A stretch of DNA of 64,000 nt, taken from the NCBI GenBank assembly GCA_030141605.1, contig JAQGDQ010000442.1, positions 1 to 64,000 on the forward strand, given 5' to 3'. The notes under the pieces are model-generated. The model was given only the letters and a program-made list of their open reading frames with translations. It did not search any database and had not been told where the DNA came from. Shown here piece after piece: positions 1-12,485 of this stretch. A program made the translations under genes and the position numbers. This stretch comes from Tubiluchus corallicola (lineage: Eukaryota; Priapulida; Priapulimorpha; Priapulimorphida; Tubiluchidae). The first letter of the stretch is position 1, and every line of letters starts with the position of its first letter.

Positions 1-1135
1 TTACTTTTTTTCCATACAAATCACTCCAAACAAGGCGGGTAGTATCTCGATGTGAGATCAAAGTACTAATACACATTCAGAGAAATTGTTATAAGTAATT
101 TACTAGAGATAAGAAGAATTGCTTAAGGTTTCTTGAAGCGGGCTAGATTGTAGTTAACAGAAACAATTACCTCGTGAAGAATTCCATAGAAAGGAGGTCC
201 GAGGGTTTTCTGCATTTATAAAGTATGAGAAGCAGTAGAGCAGTGGTGGAAGAACTCTCGTTACATACAAATTTTACTATAAATATGAAAATAAGTTTAC
301 ATTTACATTGTATGTAACATTTTAACATGCTAATAAAAATAATAGTAACTTTATTTACGTGTATTAAATACTTACCACAGTATCTGCATGAGATTGTACT
401 CAAAATCTAACTGCACATAATGCTTCCGGAGAGCGTAAAATATCTACATAAAAAGATGTGATAGCTCTTGTGATATTTTCCAAAGTTTGCTGCCTTTTCA
501 CTTCAAAAAAACATCTTTACTTTAATGTAAATTTAAACACCAAATCTCTTATATCATTCTTGGTATTAGCACTAAAAGCATGTAAACACACTAATCTTTC
601 ATAAACTTTCACTAGTCAATAAACATCAGTCGCGGACTTCGCATTACGTGGGTTGATTGAAGCCAGACTCCTCGGCGGTCGACTGCGCATGCGCCAAGAT
701 GAGCAAATTTGCAACTTTCAGCTACAAACAGGAACCAGCATTAGCGGGTACAAGAAACGTTTGACAAGCCGTATTATATTACAACATTTTAACTGCCTAT
801 TGTTGGCCAAAATAGCAATAAGCCAGATACGCAAAAGGCACGTTCACATTTACTACACACGTTCACACGACCGTCTATGAAATTGACTTGTTTTCTTGAA
901 GTAATTTAGAGAAATTTTGCTGTGACTAACGCTGTGTTAATAATTAACCCTTAGCAGACCAAGGGGATTTTGTATTACAATAAATACCAAACGAGGTAAA
1001 AAAAATTACCCCATGAAAATTTTGCTTAACATGTGTTACTAATTGGATGGATAGAATGACCAATTAGCAATCAAGGTGCCCAAACCAAGTTCTGGGTCAA
1101 GTTATATGAGATAGAATGAGTAAAATAATTCGTTG
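1..1135. other. No gene recognised
   Basis: AT-rich sequence with only short open frames and no recognisable domain. Frames at 167-403 and 653-880 have no protein-like character. No repeat relation to the rest of the window was noticed. Confidence 0.5.
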
Positions 1136-1471
1136 TGTGAAGCTGGTTATTGGTGTTTTAGGGATGGCAAAACTATGAAGAGTCTGATTATAAAACTACA
1201 CGTTTATTGAACAACAAACACAATAAATATAACAGATAGTAATGCCAAGCCCCCTGATCTAGCTTGCTCTCCTTCAGCTCCCAGACTCAATCCCCTGAGC
1301 TGGGCGCATCTCAAGGCTTATATATAGAGCGCCGAGCTTCGACGCCTTGACGCCTACGCTTCGGTTCTGAATCACTTGCTCTCGTGACACCACACCTTAA
1401 CTGGGCTTCATGCCAGCATTCATCAACATAATTATCTATCATAATCTAGCGCTTTTAACATAGTTTAACAG
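1136..1471 (-). mobile_element. Possible solo LTR (boundaries uncertain)
   Basis: On the minus strand a TATA-like TATATAAG (about 1317-1325) is followed by AATAAA about 115 bp downstream (about 1202-1207), with a GC-richer block between. That is a promoter/poly(A) layout typical of LTR U3-R-U5. TG and CA ends can be proposed, but no 5-bp target duplication was found. Confidence 0.25.
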
Positions 1472-1674
1472 GTCCTCTTTACTGAATGGACACAAAGAGG
1501 CGTTTCACTGCTGCACTATAGGTTTATCAGGTCTTGTGACATAATAGCCTCTTGATGTTTACTGAGGCATCTACATCGTCTTCACTTACTGAATCATTTA
1601 AAATTTCATCTTCATCAGCTTCAAGCTTAGCCACCTGTATAGCAAAAGTTCCCATCACTTTACTAAACGAACCA

Positions 1675-1952
1675 GACGGTTTAGTCTAGTGGTAATGCGT
1701 CTGTTTTCCGTCTGGGAGGTCGTGAGTTCGAACCAACGGCCGGGTCATACCAAAGACTTTAAAAACGGGTTCCTGCTTTGTCCTGCCTGACGCGTTGTAT
1801 TTAGGGTAAAAGTGGGGTAATAATAGTCTCTGTTATGTAGTTGTAGGTTGTTATTTACAGTCGGCGATAATAGCTCTTTGAGCTAATGTTAATTGTTGAC
1901 ACAAAAGCCGACTTTAAATAAATATTATTATTATTATTATTGTTGTAGTTGC

Positions 1953-2006
<54 letters not shown>

Positions 2007-2023
2007 GATGATGATGATGATGA
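1675..2023 (+). mobile_element. tRNA-derived SINE, full copy with ATT/GAT tail
   Basis: The head has a Pol III A box (TAGTCTAGTGGT) and B box (GTGAGTTCGAACC). A non-tRNA body follows, ending AGCCGACTTTAAATAAA, then a long ATT then GAT microsatellite tail (about 1917-2023). The same element occurs reversed at 8711-9101 and again at 63033-63290. Confidence 0.8.
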
Positions 2024-2499
2024 TTGTCCACAAAATTTAATATGAAATTTCCTCAACAGATCGTTAGAAAATCACTTTGCAGAACTGCAGGCTGCAATTG
2101 GAAGGTGGGCAACACTTCTTGGTTGTCAAGGTCAGCACATTGTGTTGCCAGAAAGAAAAATACAACTATGTAACCTCAAAAATTTTGCTTACAGTAAAAA
2201 TCAAGTGGGGTAGTAAGTTAGCCCACATCAGATAGCACGTTGCACTCGTGCTTTGCAAAAAAAGCACAAATAATAGCTTTCAACAAAAGCAAGGTATGGT
2301 TACATAAAAAAATGAAAACTATTTAATCAGTAGTAGTGTGTCAGTTTTTCGTTGTGCGCATCAATATAAAAAACGTGAACAAACACAGCTGGGGGAGCTT
2401 TTTACCCCACCGTCGTAGGCTAAGGGTAAAAACACTTTGGGTTAGGTAAGGAATTCTGGAGTTAAAGAGAGAGTGATGGACAGAGTGAGTGAACAGACG

Positions 2500-4217
2500 T
2501 GTTTGCAGGATCAAAGCTGACCTCTGGACGACATCAGTTTTAGGTTGGATGTGTAGGCTGAATTTGGATATGAGAAGAGGAAGATCTGTCCAGCACTCTG
2601 CACCTCTCATTGCTTTGGTCACCCTCACGTCTTGCCGATCTTTCTTCCTGACGATGATGTAGTCTAGCAAGTGCCAATGTTTTGATCTTGGATGCATCCA
2701 GGTTGTTTTATTGCACTTGGGAAGACGGAATAGTGCGTTTGTGATGATGAGTTCATGGGTTGCACACGCCTGTAATAGCAGGATCCCACTGCTGTTACAT
2801 TTTCCCACTTCCTGTGTGCCAATAACTCCTTCCCATGCTTGGTGATCTGTACCCACTCTAGCATTGAAATCTCCAAGTAGTATGAGCTTGTCTGATGTTG
2901 GAACATTTACGATGGTAGCATCTAGCTCTTCATAAAATATGTCCTTGACGTCATCTGGGTTGGTCATGGTTGGGGTATAGGCACTTATGAGTGTAGCTTT
3001 CTTCTCTTTCCTGAGGGGTAGTTGGAGAGTCATAAGCCGGGCATTGATGCCATCTGGAAGTTTTAAGAGGTTCTTCACAAGGCCATTTCTGACTGCAAAT
3101 CCAACTCCTTCCTCTCTTTTCTCACCTGATGGTCTCCCACTCCAAAAGAAAGTGGCCGCCAGCTTCAGAGAGTTGTCCTTTCTCTGCAAGGCGTGTTTCG
3201 CTGAGGGCAGCTATGTCAATTTTGTATCTTTGTAATTCTTTTGCTATAAGAGCAGTTCTTCTTTCAGGTCTGTTGGTGTTGCCATTGTTGAGTAGTGTCC
3301 TGACGTTCCAGGCACTCAGTGTTAGTGTTATTTTTCTCTTGTTCTTTCGACAGCACAAATGGGATTTCCCGCCAGCCGCAGCTTGCTGGACCAGGAAAGT
3401 GTTGAGGCTATGTTTGGGACACCTTTTCTCTAGTGAGCAGAGTGTTCCTAAAGAGGGCTGTTCAGTCGCCCAGGGGGCTGCCGAACTCCGCTGCTGCCTC
3501 GGTCAGTTGAGAGCGACCACATGCCCTGAGCCGGCTGTGTGTAGATTTATGACTACAGCTTGAGTGTAATCCGCACTTGCTGGCTCGCCACTCCCCCATC
3601 GCCACAGGACTTTGAATTTTTGGTGGTGACCTGTCATCATGACTTGTGCGTGACTTAGTTTAAAGTGAGGGAGGGATTGCACCAGGTCGCCAGCCTCACT
3701 CTCTCCACGCCAGGTGGTGACCTGTCATCATGACTTGTGCGTGACTTGGTTTAAAGTGAGGGAGGGATTGCACCAGGTCGCCAGCCTCACTCTCTCCTCG
3801 CCAGGTGGTGAGCTGTCATCATGACTTGTGCGTGACTTGGTTTAAAGTGAGGGAGGGATTGCACCAGGTCGCCAGCCTCACTCTCTCCTCGCCAGGTGGC
3901 GACCTGTCATCATGACTTGTGCGTGACTTGGTTTAAAGTGAGGGAGGGATTGCACCAGGTCGCCAGCCAGAAGTATGATCCATGGGAAAGGCAGAGCCAG
4001 TACATCTGGTACTTCAGGCGCCGCAGGAGTTGTCGGAATCATGGTGCTATGCAACATGACTCGCCTATAGGGACTCCAGCTCCGGATTTTTCCTTGGGGT
4101 TTACTCCCGAAGCCTTTCTCACGGAGGGTGTAGCCACAAGGCAGTGGAGGTTTGTGATCAGTGTTTTCCTTCACCTACATGGATTGCCGGCCAAGGCTAA
4201 GGAGCCCCATCTACCCC
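2500..4217 (-). mobile_element. Non-LTR retrotransposon, 5' end and endonuclease only
   Basis: Reading the minus strand from 4217: a 5'UTR with four 91-bp monomers, then an EEP (apurinic-like) endonuclease domain from about 3340 to 2530. Motifs seen are AWNVRTLL, SETRLAEKG, LLGDFNARVGTDHQAWEGVI and TWMHPRSKHWHLLDYIIV. A frameshift lies between about 3190 and 3120. The catalytic-type TDH motif is changed to TDLP, so the domain is dead. Reverse transcriptase is absent: homology stops near 2530. The family resembles widely spread elements often mis-annotated as craniofacial development protein 2-like; the clade is not resolved. Confidence 0.85.
3628..3968 (-). repeat. 91-bp tandem monomers in LINE 5'UTR
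   Basis: Units start at 3628, 3719, 3810 and 3901 (exact 91-bp spacing), each beginning near GACCTGTCATCATGACTTG; the last is partial. They sit directly upstream (minus strand) of the endonuclease ORF. Confidence 0.95.
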
Positions 4218-4401
4218 CAATGATTTACACACAATCAAATTCAACGATTTATACTTCATAAACGTAATCAAGCAATCCTTTAAAAGTTGGCTGATAAAAT
4301 TCCTTTGATGTGTCGAAGTTTCATCAGTAAAATGCTGATATTTTTAAACTTATGTTGTTTTTACGGCTGCAGTGCGTTATGTGCGTCATTCTGATATATA
4401 G

Positions 4402-4498
4402 ATCGCAATATGTACAGGGTGTGTCATAAATAACTACACACAGTGCCGAAACATAGATAGATCGCAATATGTACAGGGTGTGTCATAAATAACTATAC
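4402..4498. repeat. Tandem duplication of a transposon-end-like sequence
   Basis: GATCGCAATATGTACAGGG and the following TGTGTCATAAATAACTA occur twice, about 60 bp apart. The TACAGGGTGT core resembles mariner-type termini, but no full element is visible. Confidence 0.5.
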
Positions 4499-4499
4499 A

Positions 4500-5980
4500 C
4501 TCTATATTTTCTACATTTTTACAACAAGCAACGCAGCATGTTTGAAAATTGCACATATGAACTGAAACTTGGGTAATTTTTTCGTCAAATTAGACAATAA
4601 ATTGGAAAGAAATACTACAGAGGTACGAATTTGATATTCATACTAGTTTGAACATATTTATTTTAGAACCTTTGAACAAAACGGTGAAACTGTTACAGAA
4701 AATCCTCTGCTTTCAGAGATAATACAAGGACAATACATGAAAGACAAAGCGCTGAATTCATATTTACGTAACAATTAAACGAGCTTCTTAATTAATAAAT
4801 GAAGACAGTCGTATCTAATGCATAAATAATAAATATATTAATAATAAATATATAATAATAAATAACGAATGAATAGTAATACAACATTACCAACTGAACG
4901 TATTGAATTTATCTCACTTTAAAACGTTTAGAGTCTCTAATGTAACTGTGTACAGCAGTAAATGTTCTACAATTTATTAACCATTTCATATCCGTTGTAT
5001 CCCGTGGAATACGAGAATATTTTCTGCCTTTAAAATTAATAAAATTTTAAAACGGACAGTTATTTGATCTGTTAATAGTTATTTTGATTTAAGAAAATAG
5101 ACTAAAAATGGTGATAAAATGGCAAACTAGAAAATCTACATAACATAAAAAACTGCGCAATGTACAGTACTTTAGAGACGACTTTGTACAGATCAGCATA
5201 GCATGCATACTAAATGTCTTAAATACTTTAAAAAATCATCAGCAGTTGCAAAATGAAGCACATTTTATGCTTCCATTGAATCCCAATGTATCGCGTGGGA
5301 TACAGGCTATATTTAGCACGCGGGCACAGGTAGAAAAAAATTATTATGTGTAAATAAGATGGACATACTGAACAAAAGTACCAAGCCAAAAAAATTTTTC
5401 TTATTAAAAAAATAATTTGGGACTGAAAGGGTTAAGGTATTATTGACCTGGAGGGCATTAAGCAAGACATCCATTTTGACTTTATTATTCAAGTTTTTTT
5501 AAAAATGTTCAAGGTCTTCATTGAAAAACTGATTCGATATTCATAACAACGTACAATACATTTCCAGGTCTTCAAACCACCATTTTCAGGGACATCGAGA
5601 GCTTTAGAGGCCAATACAAAGAGAAATCGGGCATCTTGGATTGAGAAAGTCTCTCACAGCTCTTGAGTGGTGAGGATACACTGCACTTTTTGGGGAAACT
5701 ACATTGTTAGTAATGAGGGAACAGTGTGGTCCACATCGTGCTCTGAATTCAGCCTATAAATTAACCTATAAAAATTATATAAACAATTGTAAATATAGTC
5801 TGTATTAGTGTTGTGTGTCAGTCAGCTTTGTTTCGTTTTAAATTAAAGCCGTCTGCGTTTGTGTATCATTATCAGTCGATCTTTTATTTATGTAACTCTA
5901 TATATATCTGTGATATGTCTTAATATATTCAAACAACTCCCAGCAAATAGAGAGACACCTTCGTGTATATACTTAAATAA
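4500..5980. other. No gene recognised
   Basis: AT-rich sequence without a convincing ORF, RNA gene or repeat partner in this window. Confidence 0.4.
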
Positions 5981-5986
5981 AGATGT

Positions 5987-6051
5987 ATAATAACAACAAC
6001 AATAATAATAATAATGATAATACCAATAATAATAATAATAATGATGATGAC

Positions 6052-6099
<48 letters not shown>

Positions 6100-6134
6100 A
6101 ATAATAATAATAATAATTATAATAATAATAACAA
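5987..6134. repeat. AAT/GAT trinucleotide microsatellite
   Basis: Imperfect AAT and AAC units flank about 50 bp of GAT. All six frames are open as homopolymer-like peptides, which are artefacts. Confidence 0.95.
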
Positions 6135-6577
6135 TCATTTCTGTAAACTATATACATTTTTGTCAAACGTGACGTCATCATTTCACTGTCAGAATAATGA
6201 GCTTTAAAGTATAATTGTCCAGATAAGTGAAAGGACTACAAACCATCATTATCTCTTGCGTCCAATTTGAATTTCAATTCAGCATTTTGTCCATTAAGCC
6301 GTATTGTTTGATGCCTGGCTTCGTCACGTGACTACATGGCTTCAGCTTTGTGTGACGGCCGCCTACATTGGCTAATTGCACGCTTAGAGACACCAGACAA
6401 AACGCGAATTGTCAACTAATTTTATTTCCGCAATTTTAGCGTTGGATTTCATGGTGTGGCGAGGAAGCGAACATTTGTTTTGTTGAAAAGCGAATTCGCA
6501 GCGCGCCCGTATCTGTTTCGTTCCGGGTTTTTTAAATACCGCAAAAGCAGCTGTTAGATCTTTGGAAAACTGAAGAA

Positions 6578-6950
6578 TAGGGGTGAGATTCTCTACCAGA
6601 AAGCGAATTCGAATCGTATCGAGTTTTGTGACTTTCGAATTGGAATCGAACCGAACATCAGTATTTCGAATTCGAATTGAAATGTTTTCGAACAAGTTTT
6701 TGAACCACCAGTAAAAATTAGTCTTACAAAGATCATGCATATTACTTGATTCGTTCTGAAATACAATCATTAATAATTTTTTATAAATTGTGCCAGAAGT
6801 CACAGCTAAATTACGCTATTTGCATGATGTTTCAATCGTGTTAGTGATAAAGTATGAATGTGATTGCACTGGTGAATTATTCGAATCTATGGTTTTTGGT
6901 TCGAATCGAATTTGAACTAAATAAACTCGAACGATCGATGCTCACCCCTA
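6578..6950. mobile_element. hAT-type MITE with 8-bp target duplication
   Basis: The ends are TAGGGGTGAG and GCTCACCCCTA (inverted). Flanks are CTGAAGAA (6570-6577) and CTGAAGAG (6951-6958), an 8-bp duplication with one mismatch. Internal sequence is rich in TTCGAA palindromic units. A diverged copy lies at about 25727-26122. Confidence 0.85.
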
Positions 6951-7989
6951 CTGAAGAGTAGATTATTGTCTATAGAGTAAACAGCAAAATGTACAGAAGC
7001 TTGATGGGAGTGCTGCCATTTGTAAACTCGGGGGGAAGGGGGAGGGAGGGGGGTGCAACTCTGCTGTGCTTTGCTGACAGAATGTCTGCTACTAGTTTAA
7101 GCCTTTTATTTATTATATTTCTACTGAAAATGTTCTGATGACCGCTGGTCACTGGTTACTAAACGTCAACAGCTTACGATACGAAGTCTCACCGTCTCTC
7201 ACTCTGGACGTTCCTAGACGCAGAATGCCTGCTAAAGACTTCGTATTCCTTTCGGGCATCTTATCTATGGACGTCTTCATCAGAAACATTGTTTCCGTAA
7301 AATTCAACTTTTCTGTTCAAGAAAAATGCCAAACAAATGCCGTCTATCATTGACAACTTAGTTACTGTTAATGATAGTAACTTAGATTATTAGACTTACA
7401 GTCTTTCTTTGGACCTCCATTTTACTTCCATATTTCCGAATTTCCTGTCGATTCTCCATAAAGCTCTGGGAAGCCACTTATAAAAGTAACTAAAGAAGCT
7501 TTGTGTGCAAATAGTTGTTGAATAGAATTTCGTTTGCTGACCGCTGGTGCTAATTCACTGGACAGAGAAGAGCTTTCACGTCTAATTGAGTCTGTTGTGG
7601 AGAATTCTTCTATTAACAGTTTACTCACTACTAGTGTGACAAAATGACAGCGTGAACGTGAAGAAAAGGTTCTAGCATGTTTGTCTGAATTGCAACAACT
7701 TTCTTCAGGCAATCAACGTCCATTTCTGAATCAAATGCGCTCTCATTTGTCAACTGACTATGTATGTAGTACAAGTACTAGATGTTGTAAGACTATTAAG
7801 CAAGCTAGCAAGTTTTTTCTTTTCTTTTTTCTCCTCATCTCCTAAGTAATTGTTGCTCTTTCTCATACTAACTTTTTCTCATAAATTTTTCTATATTACA
7901 CTTTTTGATGCTTTTTTTTCTTTCCATACTCTCAGTTTTTAACTTTACTCACTAACCTTGGTCAAATTCCCCTGTTAATAAGACCCCAT

Positions 7990-8345
7990 TTGAAACTACT
8001 ACATATAGTAATCCTAATCACTGAATAATCGTATTGTTTTGTTTGGATTTTGGTATCTAACTTTATTATTTTTTGTTTTCAGTTCTTTTTGGATAATTTG
8101 TTAAATTTATACTGTTTTTATTATTTTTTTTCTTAATTGTTTTTGTTATCTGCAGCATCACTGTTTAATTTTTAATATACTAATGTACCTATAAGAAAGG
8201 GCAGGAGACTAGATGACCCTATGGTCCTTCCCTGCCCTGCTCCATGATTATAATTACTTAATATTTAAAAAACTTTTGATGTTAGTCTAATTGGAGAAAA
8301 TAAATGTTCTATGTCTAAAAAAAATGTCTATGTCTATGTTGTCAC
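7990..8345 (+). mobile_element. Retroelement 3' end with TCTATG-type tail
   Basis: Matches the inverted copy at 55700-56042. Shared marks are GACTAGATGACC, CTGCCCTGCTCCAT and TTGGAGAAAATAAATGTTCT, with a short tandem CTATGT tail. A tandem tail plus target duplication at the second copy points to target-primed retrotransposition. No coding part is present. Confidence 0.6.
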
Positions 8346-8710
8346 TAACTGCAAGCAAGGCTGGCAGTACGGTACAGTACGAAAACACACCGTACTTCCG
8401 TACCGTTCTGTAATTCCGTATCAATTTTCGTACCACGTTCATGTAAGATCTACTATAAAAAGATAAAGAGTGGCACAATAGTTAATTGTAAAAATAATAA
8501 GTTTATCAATTGTTGTTATGAATTTATGCATATTATAAAAACAGAAGTGCTGTTTGAACTTTCTATTTGAGTTGTAACTAAATAAACAAAATTATCAATA
8601 ACAAACTCACAAATTTGCTTTTTCGCTGATACAGATATTGATTATCTTTGATATTAAATCTTTAGTCGTGTTCCTTTAAAAAATTCTACTGCACTGTGCT
8701 GCGTTGTCTA

Positions 8711-8720
8711 TAATAATAAC

Positions 8721-8806
<86 letters not shown>

Positions 8807-9101
8807 TAATAATAATAATAATAATAATCTTTATTTAAAGTCGGCTTTTGGGTCAACAATTAACATTAGCTCACAGAGCTATTATCGCCGACTGTAAATG
8901 ACAACCTGCAACTAGTGGCCAACTACATAACAGAGCTTACCCCACTTTTACCCTAAATACCACGCCTCAGGCAGGGCAACAGCATGTACCATTTTTAAAG
9001 TCTTATGACTCGGGTATAACCTTGGTATTACACGGCCGCTGGTTCGAACTCACGACCTCCCAGACGGAAAGCAGACGCATTACCACTAGACTAAACCGTC
9101 T
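8711..9101 (-). mobile_element. tRNA-derived SINE, reverse copy with AAT tail
   Basis: Reverse complement of the element at 1675. The head ends at 9101 with box B and box A sequences, and an AAT microsatellite tail occupies about 8711-8828. Confidence 0.8.
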
Positions 9102-9842
9102 AATTCTATATACGCAAAGCAAACCCAATGTAGTGGTCACTCAAATTAGTTTATTTTTGTCTTCCTGTTTTGTTGAGGGGTGTGAAATTGATGGCATTTC
9201 TACTATAGATGCGAATGTAATTAAAGTGAATTAAAACTGTGCGTATTTGAAAAAAAATTGACTTTAAACAAATCGAAGGTGCAAAACTACTTATGTAATA
9301 ATGTAGTACCATGCCAGCAAATTTTTTGATGGACAGTCGTAAATTGTAATTTCTACGAAGAATTCAAAATTCCTAATCACTTGTTATACAAAAGAAGGTT
9401 ATACGTAATGAATGACTCAGATGTTGATTTAAGAATAAACTATCAAGCACTTTTTGTTTTGCTTTTAATGTAAAAATGGAAGTTAGAAAAGCATTAATTA
9501 TTTTTATGAATGTGCAAGCAAAGATGGTGATATGTACAATGGATTTTTGTTTTTTAAATTACTAGCAAAATTTATTTCTTACTGTGTTAAATCTTTGTAG
9601 TAAAGATGCATTGCTGTATAAATTTTTTATTCGAATGAAATAATAATAATACGACTCAAAATTGAGACATGGGAGACCAATCTAGAGTGGTATACTTACA
9701 ACATATGTATGCGCCGCTCTGAGACTTGCATGCTGGCGGTATCTATAGGAGAAATTCAGAAAACATCGTTGCGACAAAAAGACACTTGCGTGATAACCAG
9801 GCATGATTCATCTGCAGTGCTAAGCAGTTTCAAAGGCAAGTT

Positions 9843-9916
9843 GGCCGGTTAGCTCAGTCGGTTAGAGCGTGGTGCTAATAACGCTAAGGTCGCGGGTTCG
9901 ACCCCCGTACTGGCCA
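9843..9916 (+). tRNA. tRNA-Ile (anticodon AAT)
   Basis: 74 nt with a complete cloverleaf. The acceptor GGCCGGT pairs with ACTGGCC (one G-T) and is followed by A. The D arm has GCTC/GAGC, the anticodon loop is CTAATAA (AAT), and the T arm is GCGGGTTCGACCCCCG, with intact A and B boxes. It differs from the vertebrate tRNA-Ile-AAT I remember at only a few bases. A Pol III terminator TTTT follows at 9921-9924. No intron. Confidence 0.96.
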
Positions 9917-9920
9917 GTAA

Positions 9921-9924
9921 TTTT
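9921..9924 (+). terminator. Pol III terminator of tRNA-Ile
   Basis: Run of four T residues, four bases after the tRNA 3' end. Confidence 0.7.
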
Positions 9925-10856
9925 GTCGCTTAGAAATACAAAGTTCTGTTCAGCCTCAATGAAGAACTCCATGGATTCTGCTTATAGAGACGAACTATGA
10001 TAGTACGTACCACACATTAGCTAGAGCAAATCATTTCTTTGTTTACACAACAAAATTTAAATTATCTATTATTTATAATAATTTGCCATTTTTTGTTACA
10101 ACAGGTTCCGTTACACATTAAAGATAAACACAAGTTTAAGCTGTTCAAGTTTATACGTGATCACACAGGAAAAGTACATAAAAAGTATTACTGTTGAAGT
10201 AAGATGTCTATGTTGCCTGAATTTTGTTTAAATGAAAAACTTATAATACATGTACATATTTTATGTGCAAAGTTAAAACATGCAAGCAAGGTTAGTAATA
10301 AAATAAAAGGAAATAACAACACACAAGCATTTCGAATACATATTATTCAGTCAACAGGGTTAGTAACGTTTGATCAATTTCATCCGTTGTAAAATTCTTT
10401 AGAATGATAAGACTAGTAAAGTTCATGTGTTAATTTATCTAAATCTGTTTAAAATCCCATTCTTTCAAATGCTGTAATACGTAGACATAAATAGTCTATT
10501 TTTACCAAGTATCAAAAAAACCTTGAGTATTTCTTCAGTATTGATAATGCTTTAAGAATACAACTGTATCGCATCATTTACAATGTTAAAAAGTCTAACA
10601 GAGTGATGGATAGAATAAGAGAATCTTGGAGTAAAGATAATCAAGGTCACACACAGGAGAATGAAAGCACATGGCTTAAATGAGACAGACATGACTGAAT
10701 TAGACCAAACAAGAATTATTTAAAATATTAAGATAATAATAATCAGTTATGATGAAAGTCAAAGGTAAAAGGTCATCAAAAGGTCACAAATGGCAAACTG
10801 CACAGCAGTGTGCAGTGTTAGAAAGGAAACAAGAGGCTTAATTTGTTGACTATCAT

Positions 10857-11401
10857 GAGCAACACGTTGAAAACATCGGTTCCCGTCCGATAACCGAAGT
10901 TAAGTAATGCAGAACCTGGTTAGTACATGGATAGGTGACCGCTTAGGAATACCAGGTGCTGTAAGCTTGCGGGATGCCCACACTGTATCTCGGCACTAGG
11001 CGGAGGAGCTGCACAAGCAGCCAACGGCTAGAGGACGGAGGAGGTCAAGTGACCCAGCGGCCATGTGTAGAGCAGTAAACCTTCCAAATCAGGAGTGGAG
11101 CCCCGAAGGCGGACCAGTGCAGCATGCTCAACTACTCCGGCAGCTCCTGCAGCCAATCTGGTGCCAAACGTATTGCTCCGCTTTCCTTTGGACTACACTA
11201 GGGATGAAGAGAGGGGGTTCCTGTTGTCTGGGCAACTCAGGATCTCCATACACCTTGCCCAGGCGTGCGCCCTGAAGATGTTCAAGGATCGCACTGCTCA
11301 GCCACAGTCGACGCTGCAGCTCCATCAATGTGATCAATAACTGACTCTCTTGGCGCACACTCCATTGTCTTCAGAGACAGAAGGATGCCAACAACAATCA
11401 G
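10857..11401 (+). mobile_element. 5S rRNA-derived SINE, copy A
   Basis: The first ~105 bp resemble 5S rRNA (CCGAAGTTAAG, CCTGGTTAGTACATGGATAG, GTGACCGCTTAGGAATACCA), including the internal Pol III promoter region. An unrelated ~430-bp body follows, ending GGATGCCAACAACAA. GAGCAACACG flanks both sides (10857-10866 and 11402-11411), a 10-bp target duplication. Open frames through the body recur in every copy and are not genes. Confidence 0.85.
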
Positions 11402-11957
11402 GAGCAACACGCGTTGGAACGTATAACATTATGTTGTAACAACTACTAAGATTTCCCGCATTGACTTAGTTCACGTGATTTCTTGCTCGATGGGTTTTAT
11501 GGCCGATTTACTTTTGTCTAAAATAAACCAGCAGACTACCTAATCTAAGGATTTTGCTCTCGTACTTTTCGATTCTGCACAACACGCATGGATCAGAAAT
11601 ATAACTTTAAATGCAAAACACAAACAAAAAGTATACATTCAAATATAAAAAAACATTTTTTATTTGAAATAATGTGGTAGAATTCTTTTGCTGACAGATT
11701 GGATTTGTAGAGAGCTTGAAGTATATTAGACTGAAGTTACATGCTGGCTCTCTCTGGTGGTTGAAAGAAATCTATGAAACTGTGTTGAACTGTGAAAGAC
11801 TTTATTTCTATTTAGACATTACACTATTAGTTACAAGAAAGACACATGGTGATCATTCAACAGCAGTGGTCAAGAAGAAAAGAAAAACAAATGGCCTTAC
11901 CAAAGCTACCCAAGTCACATGCACTCACTGAGCTTACCTCATTAGCAATCTACACTA

Positions 11958-12485
11958 CTGCATTCCCTCGCTACTTCGTGGTTCGTTTATCGCGTACTCT
12001 CTATTTCGCGGGTTTTCAAAAATATTAATGTAAAATATTCATCGCGGTATTTTCACGTTTCTCGGGTTTTTGCGGTACTCCGTCTAAAGTATTTTTGCAC
12101 ATGCATAGTATGTATTGTACAGTAATGTATAGATTTGATGAATTTTGCATTAAAAAAAATCACAAAATGTATAAAAATATATTAAAAATATTAATTCTAA
12201 CATTAAAAGAATATTATAAATCATAAAAAATTACCATTTACAGTAAATAGTGTATTTATTTCCACGGATGAATACGCACCAAAAATCTGGAGATCGTATG
12301 CTGCAGTTGGCCGCCATTACGGGATCAACGAATGTACGGTTCGTTATATCAAGAGTGTGGGGAGGGTTTATAAAGACAACATATTGTATAACTACTAAAA
12401 TAAGTATAGCGTCCCTACTTCGAGGAAATTCACTTATCGCGGGTGGTCCTGGAATGGAACACCCGCGATGAGTGAGGAAACACTG
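11958..12485. mobile_element. TA-target MITE, family 1 copy A (Tigger/pogo-like ends)
   Basis: Ends CTGCATTCCCTCGCTACTTCG and the inverted GATGAGTGAGGAAACACTG, with TA at the left flank. The internal sequence matches the better copy at 46088-46680, including the TACTCCGTCTAAAGTATTTT and AAGTATAGCGTCCCTACTT segments. Confidence 0.75.

Noticed and set aside
1675-1745. Functional tRNA gene
   Set aside because: A and B boxes are present, but the acceptor stem does not close and three copies share the same downstream body and tail.
5888-6207. Overlapping poly-His, poly-Ile, poly-Asn/Asp ORFs
   Set aside because: Translations of an AAT/GAT microsatellite; the same applies at 50751-51041.
10857-10970. 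5S rRNA gene
   Set aside because: The head is 5S-like but lacks the 5' end and a T-run terminator and continues into a repeated body with a target duplication, so it is a SINE.
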